From Borrelia hispanica CRI (GTDB lineage Bacteria; Spirochaetota; Spirochaetia; Borreliales; Borreliaceae), in assembly GCF_000500065.1 (NCBI RefSeq), contig NZ_AYOU01000163.1, positions 1 through 64,000 of the forward strand: a DNA stretch of 64,000 bases. Reading direction: 5' to 3'. Numbering within the stretch: position 1 is the stretch's first letter; every line of letters begins with the position of its first letter. Positions 1 to 9,424 of this stretch are shown piece after piece. The notes beneath the pieces are model-generated. The model was not told the origin of the DNA and did not search any database. It was given only the letters and a program-made list of their open reading frames with translations. The position numbers and the translations under genes are program-made.

Positions 1-567
1 CTTATCATCTATCTTTCTCTCTATAAGTAAATGTTTCTCATTATATTTGTCTTCAAGTTCAGTATATTTATTTGATATTAACTCTTCAACCTCATTAGCC
101 TTATCATCTATCTTTCTCTCTATAAGTAAATGTTTCTCATTATATTTGTCTTCAAGTTCAGTATATTTATTTGATATTAACTCTTCAACCACATTAGTCT
201 TATCATCTATCTTTCTCTCTATAAGTAAATGTTTCTCATTATATTTGTCTTCAAGTTCAGTATATTTATTTGATATTAACTCTTCAACCACATTAGTCTT
301 ATCATCTATCTTTCTCTCTATAAGTAAATGTTTCTCATTATATTTGTCTTCAAGTTCAGTATATTTATTTGATATTAACTCTTCAACCACATTAGTCTTA
401 TCATCTATCTTTCTCTCTATAAGTGAATGTTTCTCATTATATTTGCCTTCAAGCTCAGCATATTTATTTGATATTAACTCTTCAACCTCATTAGCCTTAT
501 CATCTATCTTTCTCTCTATAAGTGAATGTTTCTCATTATACTTGTCTTCAAGTTCAGCATACTTTAA
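1..567 (-). repeat. 99-bp in-frame tandem repeat (33 aa) inside the giant coiled-coil gene
   Basis: Near-identical units begin at 1, 100, 199, 298 and 397, with a sixth partial unit from 496 to about 562; the array continues off the left edge. Each unit encodes 33 residues starting ELEDKYNEKHLLIERKIDDK. Copies differ at a few codons only (TNV versus ANE, HLL versus HSL, one D to G). The unit is 33 residues, or three 11-residue hendecads, so gain or loss of a copy keeps both reading frame and helix register. Confidence 0.95.
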
Positions 568-3500
568 ATCAAAAACTTTGTCGCAATCATTATTATATTT
601 ATCCATTTTCTCTTTTAAATTTTTTTCTATAATTTCACAGTTATCTTCAATAGATTTAAGAACATCTAATTTTTCATTAATTCCATACTCATACTTTTCA
701 ATTTCATCATTAATTGCAGAGGTAACTTTCATCATATATGCATCAAATTGAATTTTCATTTCTTTTTCAATATCAAATTTCACAATATCAAATTGCTCAT
801 AAATGCTATTATTATTCTCTTCTATTTTTTTTCTTAAATCTTCTTCAAACTCTAAAATTTCTTTTGATCTTGCATCTACTATTTCAAAATTACGATCCAT
901 TTCAGCAATTTTGGCTCTTAAACGATCATCATTATCTGTAAGAATCTTATATATCTCATCTCTAATTTTTGAAATAGCCCCTTCACTCTCAATAAAAAAT
1001 GTTGAATATCTCTCATCAAAATTATTCTCAACAATTTTAAATCTCTCTTTATAAAGCTCATTTAAAAATTCAGACTTATCCTCAATATTATTCTTAAGCT
1101 CATTTATTACGCCTATAAACCTTTCTTTTAATTGAATAATATCATTATCCATGACTTTTCTATAGTCAATTGCCTCTTCGCGTCTCATTTTATATTGATA
1201 CTCAATTTCTCTAAGAAATTCACCAATCCTTACTTCTTCTTTTTCTACTATATCCTTAATTCTAATTTCAAAGTTTGCAACTTGATACCTAGATACATCA
1301 AAAGATTCTTTAAATTTTTCTATATTTTCATCCATATTTTTACTGAGAACATCTATTTTATCTGTTAACCTTCTATTTACATTTTCTATTTCATACCCTA
1401 TTTCATTTTCTAATTTACTAGCAAGAGTCTCTGAATACCCTCTAGAATCAGATATGACTTTACTATATTTTTCATTAATCTCTCTATTTAGATCATTAAA
1501 TCTTGAATTAAGAGAATCAATAGTAATATCAATATTTGCTTGGAATGAAGCAATGTCTGTCCTTTTGTCTTTAAGTAAACTATCAACTTCTTTAACAAAC
1601 TCTTCTGACTTATCTAAAACAATAGCAAATTTTTTAGACAAACTCTCTTCAAGTTCTTTAGCATCCGTATCAAAATGACTCATAATATTTTGTAAAAGCT
1701 CATCTGCATATACATTTCCTTGATTTCTAAATTCATCTATTTTTTCAAGATAATAACTCTCAAGTCCCTCAAAAGTAGTCTTTAGATCATTAATTTTTAA
1801 AGCCATTTCTGAATCAATAGAACTTATATCCATTTTTCCTGAAGAGAGTACATTTTCAATATTAACTGATATTTCACTCAATTTATCTTGCCAAGTATTA
1901 AGCTTGCCATCTATTTCATTATCAAGCATATCTTTTTTACTCAAGATATCTTCCGATATTTGAGTTAAAAAATCATCTATTTGTTTTTGATTATCCATCT
2001 TAATTGCAGCAATCTTTTGAACTCTTGTTTCAATAAATTCATCAAGATCTGATCTTAAATTGTTTAAAACATCTTCACATTCAATCTTAAAGTCCTTAAG
2101 ACTATAATTAAGTTCCTCTATCTTGCGTTTAATCACTTCCTCTCTATTAGAGAAGTCATCATTAAACCCATTAAGCATCATAATAACTTTGTCATGAATT
2201 ATTTCGGCTTGATTATCAATAAATTCTTTAATTCCCAATAAAACTTCTTCACTATTTTTACTTGACATCTCTTTTAATTCTCTATATCTATCTAATACTG
2301 AACCCTCAAAAGTCTCTGTTTTAGATATAACATATTCAAGTCTCTCATTAACATCTTTTTCAAAAGAGTCGATTTTAGAAGAAGCTGATGATAATAATTC
2401 TTCACTTGAGATCTTAATATCAAGCAAAGATTTATTTAAAATAATAAGCTCATCTTTCCAATTAGTATGCATATCCATTGCTTTTTTCTGAATATGTTCT
2501 GATAGTTCATTAAAAATATTCTCACTAAGCTCTGTTCCCTTAATTCTTTGAGTTTCAATTAAATTTAAAAATTCTTCATTAGCTGAATTTAAATTAGATT
2601 TCACCTCTTTTAAATTCAATTCCACTTCTTTTTGCAAATTTTCATATTGCAATTTATTAGCTTCCATTGCCCTTACAAAGTTACCTATCTCTTCTCCATA
2701 GTGATTTTTTAAGTTCAAAACCTCATTATCAATATCAGAATTGATACCATTTAATTTAGATTCAAAATTTCTTTTTAAAGTCTCAAAGTTTTGCTCTAAC
2801 AAAACATTCAGCGAATTTATACCTTCATTGACCCTTTTACTAGTAGTTTCAAAATTTTGATAATCATAATCTGATTTTTCAGCAATATTATTAAATCTTT
2901 CATCACATTCAACAGTAAAATCATTAATACTACGCTCAAATTTATCTGCAATACCTTTATATTTACTCTCCAACTGAATTTCCAATTCATTACTTTTTAA
3001 ATTTAAAGATTCCAAAAGTATTGCATACTTCGAATTAACATTTTCATTTAAATCTGAATATTCATTAACAAATTTTTCATTCAACTCTTTAAGTTTTAAA
3101 TACAAAACATTATCTAACTTGGAAACTTCATCTTGAATATTTGTATTAATATTTAAAAGTTTTAAATCTAAATCACTTCCAATGTTATTCATTTTTGAAA
3201 ACACATCTTCATTAAAACTATCAATATCCCCTTTAACTTTTTTCTTAAATTCAAAATATATCTTATTAGAATCATCTTCAAGATCATCAAGCAAGCTCTT
3301 AACCCCACTCTGAACACTCTCTATTTTAGAATTGGCATCTTCCAAGCTATAATCTATTCTCTCTCTTATCTCTTTGTCAAATTGATTTATTTTACTATCA
3401 TATTCCCTATAAATATCACCCACATTAGACTCAATTTGAACTCTAAATTGCTCTAAAATATCTGCAAATTGCTCTTCATATTGCCTCATTTCTTGTCTGA

Positions 3501-4518
3501 TAGTTTCTTCAAGAGAATTCAATCTAGAATAAGTATTGTCCTTAAAAACAGAACTTAAAGACAATACCTCATTGTCTACTAATACCAATTTACCTTCAAG
3601 TTCATCTTTTATCTGATTAGAACGACCATCAACATATAAAAAAACTTCATTAAACTTCCGCTGCAACTCTTCATTTAACTTAGTTAAAATAAAATCTTCC
3701 TTATCATTAATTTTAGTTTTAGCCTGCTCTATAATAAGATCAAGAGAATTTTCAATCGATTTATACTTAGACTCGTAAATATCAAAAGATTTTTCCATTC
3801 CTCTGTTATAATTATCTATGTTAGATTCAATTTTAAGCAAAAAGTCCTTAAACTCATTTTCAAGTTTTTCATTACCTTTATCCAAAATGTCTCTCTTTTT
3901 TTCCTCAACCATTAATAAAGATTCTTGATAAGACATAAGATTTTTATCAAGATTATCCATTCTAACACTAAAGTCTTTAATAGTATTATCAAATTTTTCC
4001 CAACTCTCAATCTTGATAGATTCAAGATTTTCCTTATTTGTTTTAGCAAATTTTTCAAAAATAGTATTTAATTTAGAATCAACAGAATCAATCTGAGTAT
4101 TAAAATTTTTCAAAGTCTTTGCAAGTTTATCTACCACTTTACCATCTACTTGAAGTCGCTGTATATTATCCTGCACTTTAAGAGCCATATCATCTAAATC
4201 TTTAAGCATAGAATCATGATAAGCAATTTTTTTTTCAACTTCTGCAAAATCATCACTCTTATTTTTAATTTTTTGTTGAACTTCATCTATCTTTTTTATA
4301 ATTTCTATACTAGAACGTTGATATGCTTCCATATCAACAGCAAGATTATTGATCTCTTTTGTCTTCTCATCAATAAAATCTTCAAGATTATCTTTAGCAA
4401 TATCAACAAATTTTTTAATTTTATCTAAAGCTCTTGAACGTCTATCATACTGCCTGTAAATAAATAAAATTAAGAAAACCGTTAAAAGATTAACCAAAAG
4501 GGTTACAAAATCTATCAT
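1..4518 (-). CDS. Giant membrane-anchored coiled-coil protein (5' part of gene; 3' end outside window)
   Basis: The frame is open from an ATG at 4518 to the left edge (1506 codons; I read roughly the first two thirds codon by codon from the left edge without a stop). The first ~20 residues (MIDFVTLLVNLLTVFLILFI) form one hydrophobic segment, followed by RQYDRRSRALDKIKKF and then almost only charged, Leu/Ile-spaced helical sequence, i.e. a long coiled coil. The part nearest the edge is a 33-residue tandem repeat. It starts 18 bp after the HAD gene and has no strong ribosome binding site. B. burgdorferi has a very large protein of unknown function at this position (BB0512, from memory). A structural or cell-shape role is inference only; no catalytic domain was recognised. 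Confidence 0.85.
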   Translation of the reverse strand, partial: MIDFVTLLVNLLTVFLILFIYRQYDRRSRALDKIKKFVDIAKDNLEDFIDEKTKEINNLAVDMEAYQRSSIEIIKKIDEVQQKIKNKSDDFAEVEKKIAYHDSMLKDLDDMALKVQDNIQRLQVDGKVVDKLAKTLKNFNTQIDSVDSKLNTIFEKFAKTNKENLESIKIESWEKFDNTIKDFSVRMDNLDKNLMSYQESLLMVEEKKRDILDKGNEKLENEFKDFLLKIESNIDNYNRGMEKSFDIYESKYKSIENSLDLIIEQAKTKINDKEDFILTKLNEELQRKFNEVFLYVDGRSNQIKDELEGKLVLVDNEVLSLSSVFKDNTYSRLNSLEETIRQEMRQYEEQFADILEQFRVQIESNVGDIYREYDSKINQFDKEIRERIDYSLEDANSKIESVQSGVKSLLDDLEDDSNKIYFEFKKKVKGDIDSFNEDVFSKMNNIGSDLDLKLLNINTNIQDEVSKLDNVLYLKLKELNEKFVNEYSDLNENVNSKYAILLESLNLKSNELEIQLESKYKGIADKFERSINDFTVECDERFNNIAEKSDYDYQNFETTSKRVNEGINSLNVLLEQNFETLKRNFESKLNGINSDIDNEVLNLKNHYGEEIGNFVRAMEANKLQYENLQKEVELNLKEVKSNLNSANEEFLNLIETQRIKGTELSENIFNELSEHIQKKAMDMHTNWKDELIILNKSLLDIKISSEELLSSASSKIDSFEKDVNERLEYVISKTETFEGSVLDRYRELKEMSSKNSEEVLLGIKEFIDNQAEIIHDKVIMMLNGFNDDFSNREEVIKRKIEELNYSLKDFKIECEDVLNNLRSDLDEFIETRVQKIAAIKMDNQKQIDDFLTQISEDILSKKDMLDNEIDGKLNTWQDKLSEISVNIENVLSSGKMDISSIDSEMALKINDLKTTFEGLESYYLEKIDEFRNQGNVYADELLQNIMSHFDTDAKELEESLSKKFAIVLDKSEEFVKEVDSLLKDKRTDIASFQANIDITIDSLNSRFNDLNREINEKYSKVISDSRGYSETLASKLENEIGYEIENVNRRLTDKIDVLSKNMDENIEKFKESFDVSRYQVANFEIRIKDIVEKEEVRIGEFLREIEYQYKMRREEAIDYRKVMDNDIIQLKERFIGVINELKNNIEDKSEFLNELYKERFKIVENNFDERYSTFFIESEGAISKIRDEIYKILTDNDDRLRAKIAEMDRNFEIVDARSKEILEFEEDLRKKIEENNNSIYEQFDIVKFDIEKEMKIQFDAYMMKVTSAINDEIEKYEYGINEKLDVLKSIEDNCEIIEKNLKEKMDKYNNDCDKVFDLKYAELEDKYNEKHSLIERKIDDKANEVEELISNKYAELEGKYNEKHSLIERKIDDKTNVVEELISNKYTELEDKYNEKHLLIERKIDDKTNVVEELISNKYTELEDKYNEKHLLIERKIDDKTNVVEELISNKYTELEDKYNEKHLLIERKIDDKANEVEELISNKYTELEDKYNEKHLLIERKIDDK

Positions 4519-4536
4519 AAAATATTTTACCCATAC

Positions 4537-5223
4537 TTATATATTTAAAAGTATATATCTTTGCAAGTCTTTATAATTACTAAAAATAAAATCACACTTC
4601 ATATCTTTAAGTAATTTTTTCTTAGAAAGATAAGCTGTTTTCATACACAAGCTACTAGCTCCTAAAATATCATATTCATAAGAATTTCCAACATATAAAA
4701 CATGCTTATTATCTACACCCAGTTCATCTAAAATTCTTAAAAAAGCTACCTTATTTGGTTTTAAATAACCAGTATCTTCTGATGAATAGAGAATATCCCA
4801 AAAACTATCATCAATATTTAATAAGTTACTTACACGAGTTGCAATAGGAAAATCTGACATTACTCCTAATTTTATTCCATTAGATTTAAGAAAATAAATC
4901 AAATCATGAACACCAGAATACGGTTTAATATTTCTAAATTTATCACTAAAAGATGTCCCATAATATATTTTATTCAATAAAAATTCACATCTATTCTCAT
5001 TAAAACCTAAATGACTAGCAAGCATACTAACTTGCCTAGACACCAATTCATCTCTACTTGAAGGAACACTTTTCCCTCTCTGTAAAACTCTTATTTCTTT
5101 TCTTATCTTTTTAAAAGCCAAAAAAAATCTAATATTCTTTAAAAATTCAGGAAACATTATTAAATTAATACTAATCTCAGGATAAAGAGTTCCATCAAGA
5201 TCAAATACTACAGCTTTTATCAT
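4537..5223 (-). CDS. HAD-superfamily hydrolase
   Basis: A 228-aa protein with all four HAD motifs: DLDGT at residues 8-12 (nucleophile and acid/base Asp), a serine in GVMSDF, the lysine in GYLKPNK, and GNSYEYDILGA with the metal-binding Asp. An all-helical cap lies between motifs I and II. This architecture fits small-molecule phosphatases such as phosphoglycolate or nucleotide phosphatases; the substrate cannot be told. It starts 5 bp after the upstream secreted protein and is probably cotranscribed with it, with der and with the coiled-coil gene downstream. Confidence 0.85.
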   Translation of the reverse strand: MIKAVVFDLDGTLYPEISINLIMFPEFLKNIRFFLAFKKIRKEIRVLQRGKSVPSSRDELVSRQVSMLASHLGFNENRCEFLLNKIYYGTSFSDKFRNIKPYSGVHDLIYFLKSNGIKLGVMSDFPIATRVSNLLNIDDSFWDILYSSEDTGYLKPNKVAFLRILDELGVDNKHVLYVGNSYEYDILGASSLCMKTAYLSKKKLLKDMKCDFIFSNYKDLQRYILLNI

Positions 5224-5228
5224 AATAT

Positions 5229-6482
5229 TTAATTCTTTATCCTTCTTGGTATTGAGACTACAGATATATGCTTAGGAACTTTAACTTTAACTAAATGAAC
5301 ATACGAATTTGGATATCTATCCTTCAATGACTTAATTGAAGTTTCATCATTAATTTCCATTAAAGATACTCTAAAAATCGAATTTTGATCAATAAAAGGA
5401 AACAACACCACAATATGTTTATGAAAAATCTTTCCTGGAAATCCATCAATTGTCGTATTAACAGATCCTAAATATATATGACCGGGATCTTTTACAGCTA
5501 AATAATATAAAATAAACTCTAAATTATCAACCTTATATCCACGATCTTCAATATACTTTAAAAACCCAATATTATTTACATCAAATTCCTTAATCTTAGA
5601 TAAATCCAAATCAACATCAACATTATGAAGCTTATATGCAATATTACGCGTCCAATCAAGCCCAAAAAAAGGATCCCTACTAAATTCATGATATTGTGTA
5701 AAACCATTACCTCTAACCCCAATATGCCTAACTTTCAGATCCTTTATTTTCAACAGTTTTTCCGTTTTTACCTTATAAATTGAATCTGCAACCCACTTGC
5801 TAAATCCAGAACAATTAAACCCTATAGGCTCTCTTTGAGGTTCACCCGTTTTAATATATACCATCTCTCCAAACTCATTCATCGCCCCATCATGTACTTC
5901 AAACATTAAAGGAGAAATTTTTAAAAATGACTTCAGATTATCAACCATATTAGAAACATTATCATAAACTTCAAGATATTTAGGATTAAAAAGCTCAAAA
6001 TCAATAAAATTACCAATATATCTAACTACTTCTATAAAAGAACCAGTAGCAATATCACTAATTTTAAAAGGCAATTTAATATCTTTATGAATCAAAGTAT
6101 TAATTAAATAAAAATCAGCATTGGAATACACATTCCCTGCTTTTATTCTAATAAAAGTATCTGATCTATTGAGAAAAAATATTTTCACTTGTTCAATGCC
6201 ATGTTTCCCAACTTTAATTACATAAGAACCTGGAAAAATATACGATATACCATTTTTTCGATTAAAAAAAGAATAGTAAACATAATCTCCCACTATTGAA
6301 TTTGACACTTCAATATAATAATTATCTACAATATGATATTTTGTTGTCTCTATCTTAATAGCATTATTACTTGAACTAAAATAATTTGAATAACTTGATC
6401 TAACACTAAAATCATAGAAAAAATTTTCAAATGCAAAAAGACTTAGATTACCAACCATTAAAAATAAAAATATATATCTCAC
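5229..6482 (-). CDS. Secreted protein with NlpC/P60-like Cys and His motifs
   Basis: A 417-aa protein with a signal peptide (MRYIFLFLMVGNLSLFA). Residues ~20-190 are beta-rich and unrecognised. Around residue 222 FNCSGFSKW resembles the catalytic Cys motif of NlpC/P60 peptidases ([DN]CSGF), and further on GHIYLGS (His335) and HKHIVVLFPF (His354/356) are candidate catalytic His positions. A periplasmic peptidoglycan or amide hydrolase is therefore possible, but the Cys-His spacing is long and the match is by eye. Its start overlaps the der stop by 4 nt (ATGA), implying translational coupling. Function otherwise unknown. Confidence 0.75.
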   Translation of the reverse strand: MRYIFLFLMVGNLSLFAFENFFYDFSVRSSYSNYFSSSNNAIKIETTKYHIVDNYYIEVSNSIVGDYVYYSFFNRKNGISYIFPGSYVIKVGKHGIEQVKIFFLNRSDTFIRIKAGNVYSNADFYLINTLIHKDIKLPFKISDIATGSFIEVVRYIGNFIDFELFNPKYLEVYDNVSNMVDNLKSFLKISPLMFEVHDGAMNEFGEMVYIKTGEPQREPIGFNCSGFSKWVADSIYKVKTEKLLKIKDLKVRHIGVRGNGFTQYHEFSRDPFFGLDWTRNIAYKLHNVDVDLDLSKIKEFDVNNIGFLKYIEDRGYKVDNLEFILYYLAVKDPGHIYLGSVNTTIDGFPGKIFHKHIVVLFPFIDQNSIFRVSLMEINDETSIKSLKDRYPNSYVHLVKVKVPKHISVVSIPRRIKN

Positions 6483-7801
6483 TTTAGTTCTCTTGTTTTC
6501 TCTCTAAGTTCTATTAAAATTGGAACATTATAGTAACCAATTTTACGAATATTATTTACTAAATAATTATAATAAGAATTTGGGAAATTGGTTATCTTAT
6601 TTGCAAATAAAATAAACTTAATAGGATTAACACTAACCTGAGTTATATATTTAACTTTATATGAAGAATTCAAATGATAATCCTTAACCCACAAATTTAA
6701 CATCTTATTTAAATCAGAAGTATTTATTTTAAGATCAAGTTGCTCTTTTAATTTAATTGTCTCCTTAAAAAGGTTATCTACCCCCATCCTATTATGCACA
6801 GATATTTTTAATACAGGAGAAAAATTTAAAACTGGAAAGAAAAATTTAACACGATTCTTTACAGCCTCAAAATAACCGCTTCTATATTTTACAAGATCCC
6901 ATTTGGTAAATACAATAATAATTCCTTTACCTCGCTTAGCTGCATAATGAGCAATTTTTTTATCTTGAGATGTTAAATCTTCATTAACATCAACTAATAA
7001 AAAGACAACATCCACCATATCAATTACTCTTAAAGCCCTACTTACAGAATAATGTTCAATAATTTCATTTACTCTTGCACGTCTTCTTATTCCAGCCGTG
7101 TCAATAAGTTCAAATGTCTTAGAATTCCTCTGAAACTTTGCTTTAATAAAATCTCTTGTGGTGCCAGCCACAGAAGACACAATAGAAACCTCATCTCCTG
7201 CCAAAAAATTAATAAGAGTAGACTTTCCTGAATTTGGCTTACCTATAATACCAATTTTAACATCAATATGCTCATCATCTGACAATTTACCTACTGAATC
7301 TTTTAAAAAAATCCTTAAATCATTAATTCCCTTTCCATGAGTTGCACTAACTAAAAAACTCTTCCTAAAACCCAATTTTTGAAATTCATAAGCTAAAATT
7401 TCCTTATGACTACTATCCACTTTATTTAATATTAAAACTACTTTATCACTATATTTCCTCAATCTATCAATAAGTTCATAATCTTCTAACAATATCTCAT
7501 TCACATCTAAAACAAGTAAAATTAAATCCACACTATCAAGCAAGCCTATAACTTTATTAACCACAACCTGACTAAGTTCATCCTTTAAAAGCGTAAATCC
7601 ACCAGCATCAATCAAATAAAACTTATAAGAATTTACTTTACAGATTTCTCTTACTAAATCTCTAGTAACCCCATAAACTTCATTCGTAATACTTCTATTT
7701 GAACTTAAAAGCTTATTAAACAAAGTAGACTTTCCAACATTTGGTCTGCCAACAATAAGAACACTGCTATAATTTTGAATTTTAGAACCAATCAAAGCCA
7801 A
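6479..7801 (-). CDS. der: Ribosome-assembly GTPase Der (EngA)
   Basis: A 440-aa protein with two tandem GTPase domains, the hallmark of Der. The first has G1 GRPNVGKS (residues 18-25), DAGG and NKVD. The second has GKPNSGKS near residue 187, DTAGIRRR and TKWD. A C-terminal KH-like domain starts near residue 350. Der matures the 50S subunit and is usually essential. It is transcribed leftwards, head to head with the GerMN gene, with only a short region available for both promoters. Length is normal for the family. Confidence 0.97.
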   Translation of the reverse strand: MALIGSKIQNYSSVLIVGRPNVGKSTLFNKLLSSNRSITNEVYGVTRDLVREICKVNSYKFYLIDAGGFTLLKDELSQVVVNKVIGLLDSVDLILLVLDVNEILLEDYELIDRLRKYSDKVVLILNKVDSSHKEILAYEFQKLGFRKSFLVSATHGKGINDLRIFLKDSVGKLSDDEHIDVKIGIIGKPNSGKSTLINFLAGDEVSIVSSVAGTTRDFIKAKFQRNSKTFELIDTAGIRRRARVNEIIEHYSVSRALRVIDMVDVVFLLVDVNEDLTSQDKKIAHYAAKRGKGIIIVFTKWDLVKYRSGYFEAVKNRVKFFFPVLNFSPVLKISVHNRMGVDNLFKETIKLKEQLDLKINTSDLNKMLNLWVKDYHLNSSYKVKYITQVSVNPIKFILFANKITNFPNSYYNYLVNNIRKIGYYNVPILIELREKTRELK

Positions 7802-7832
7802 TCTACCTCTTCCTTTATGTGGATATTTATAT

Positions 7833-7838
7833 TATAAT
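7833..7838 (+). promoter_or_regulatory. Candidate -10 element for the GerMN gene
   Basis: TATAAT at 7833-7838 lies 44 bp before the TTG at 7882. The -35 region (near 7810-7815, TTCCTT) is weak. A consensus -10 here argues that the transcript starts inside the longest frame (GTG at 7819) and that the TTG at 7882 is the real start. Confidence 0.4.
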
Positions 7839-7881
7839 AGCAAATATTATAGTTTTATGCCAATTACAAGCGGATATTCAA

Positions 7882-8637
7882 TTGATAAGAAAAAAAAAGA
7901 ACAGTAGGCGCAAAACAAGCAACTTCAGTCAAGTAGATATATTTTTAATATTGTTTGCCATATTTTTAACGGCAATATGCTTATTGCTAATAATCAAAAG
8001 CTCACTACTTAACAACATATTCAACAATGAACAAATTAACAACAATTTTGAACTGCTCAAGACAAAACCTAAGGAAGTAGAAGTAAAGATAGACAATACA
8101 AAAAGTGAAAATATAAAAATGCTTAATAATGAAAAATTTTTAATAAAACCGCCCGAAATAAAAAAAATCAAAGAAGAGCTCCAAGAACAAGAACACAAAC
8201 ATTTACAAAATCAAAAAGAAGTTAAACTATACTTCATTAAAGTCACTTCTGAAGGACATTTTTTAAAACAAGGTGTCAAAAGAAATATTCATTACGATAA
8301 AAATATTCTTGAAAAAACATTAAAAGCACTATTGAATGGACCAAATGAATATGAACTTAAAAATAATTTTCTAAGTCTAATTCCTATTAACACCAAAATA
8401 TTAAATTTAAGTATTAATGAGGGTATTGCTCATATTAATTTATCAAAGGAATTTTATGAAAATAGCTTTGGAATAGAAGGAATAATTAACCAAGTAAAAC
8501 AAATTATTTCAACATGTCTTGAAATTCAAGGTATCAAAGGAATAACTTTAAACATTGAAAACAATCCAATAATCATTGAAGATTTAAATTTAAACTTCTC
8601 AGGAATACTAGATAATACAAAACTTGCTAAATATTAA
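7882..8637 (+). CDS. Membrane-anchored GerMN-domain protein
   Basis: The frame can open at GTG 7819, but I prefer TTG 7882 (251 aa). GCGGA at 7870-7874 is a fair ribosome binding site for it, and a TATAAT at 7833 would put the promoter after the GTG. The product has a basic N-terminus (RKKKNSRRK), one membrane helix (about 24 residues from VDIFLILF), a charged linker, then a C-terminal domain with EKTLKALLNGPNEYE and GIAHINLSKEF typical of GerMN folds, found in spore-germination and other envelope proteins. Role in Borrelia is unknown. Its end overlaps convergent tlyA by 11 bp. Confidence 0.8.
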   Translation: MIRKKKNSRRKTSNFSQVDIFLILFAIFLTAICLLLIIKSSLLNNIFNNEQINNNFELLKTKPKEVEVKIDNTKSENIKMLNNEKFLIKPPEIKKIKEELQEQEHKHLQNQKEVKLYFIKVTSEGHFLKQGVKRNIHYDKNILEKTLKALLNGPNEYELKNNFLSLIPINTKILNLSINEGIAHINLSKEFYENSFGIEGIINQVKQIISTCLEIQGIKGITLNIENNPIIIEDLNLNFSGILDNTKLAKY

Positions 8638-9424
8638 AATCAATATCATCAAGAAATGCCAATGATTGCATCAAATTTACTCCACTATTTCTAGAAACTA
8701 AAAACATAAATTCCTGATTCCCCTTGCGACCTTTAGTTGTAAGTTTTAATATGCCTTTAATTTGTAAATAATTATCATAAAACTTTTTAATCACCTTATT
8801 TAATATCTCATTTAAATATCTATGTTCAACTATACCATTAAAATCTTTGATATTTAAATCTAAATCTTTAAGCTCAAATTGAGGCTTAACAAGCGCAATA
8901 ATAAGTTTATCAGAAAGTTTATCAATTAAATTTGCACATATGCTGATTACAGATCTAAAAGACACATCAATAACGGCCAAATTAGGTTGAATGTCAAATT
9001 TCTTAATATCAAAAATATTAGTTCTCTCAAAAACTTTAACTCTTGGATCAATTCTTAATTTATAAGAAAGTTGATTCAATCCAACATCAACTGCATAAAT
9101 TAATTTTGCCCCTTCCTGCAAAAGACAATCCGTAAAACCACCGGTTGAAGCACCAACATCAACACAAATTTTATCTTTAACCACAATCTTAAATATCTCT
9201 AAAGCCTCAAAAAGTTTATCTCCCCCTCTTGAAACAAACTGTTTAGATTTTCTCTCAACCAGCTCTATCTTACTATTTTTTAATATTAAAACTTTAGGAT
9301 TTTTTTCCTTGTGAGAATTAACATACACTCTACCTGTTACAATTAAGATTCTCAATTCATCTCTTGTGAAACTTGGATAATTCCTACAAAGAACATTGAG
9401 CAAACTATTTTTGTATTCTCTCAA
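8627..9424 (-). CDS. tlyA: TlyA-family rRNA methyltransferase / hemolysin-like protein
   Basis: A 265-aa protein with an N-terminal S4-type RNA-binding domain (DELRILIVTGRVYVN) and an FtsJ-like Rossmann methyltransferase domain (DVGASTGGFTDCLL as SAM-binding motif I, then YAVDVG; ALVKPQFE as the KPQFE motif). TlyA enzymes 2'-O-methylate rRNA in mycobacteria; others are called hemolysins from phenotype only. Start is TTG at 9424, overlapping the ymdB stop by 20 nt. The 3' end overlaps the convergent GerMN gene. Confidence 0.88.
   Translation of the reverse strand: MREYKNSLLNVLCRNYPSFTRDELRILIVTGRVYVNSHKEKNPKVLILKNSKIELVERKSKQFVSRGGDKLFEALEIFKIVVKDKICVDVGASTGGFTDCLLQEGAKLIYAVDVGLNQLSYKLRIDPRVKVFERTNIFDIKKFDIQPNLAVIDVSFRSVISICANLIDKLSDKLIIALVKPQFELKDLDLNIKDFNGIVEHRYLNEILNKVIKKFYDNYLQIKGILKLTTKGRKGNQEFMFLVSRNSGVNLMQSLAFLDDIDFNI

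Noticed and set aside
1-567. CRISPR-like or satellite repeat
   Set aside because: Units are directly adjacent with no spacers, in frame and coding; period 99 bp equals 33 codons.
47-751. Plus-strand 234-codon frame with a repeating Ser/Leu-rich peptide
   Set aside because: It is the mirror of the 99-bp repeat in the minus-strand coiled-coil gene, which is open over the whole region and has sensible protein character.
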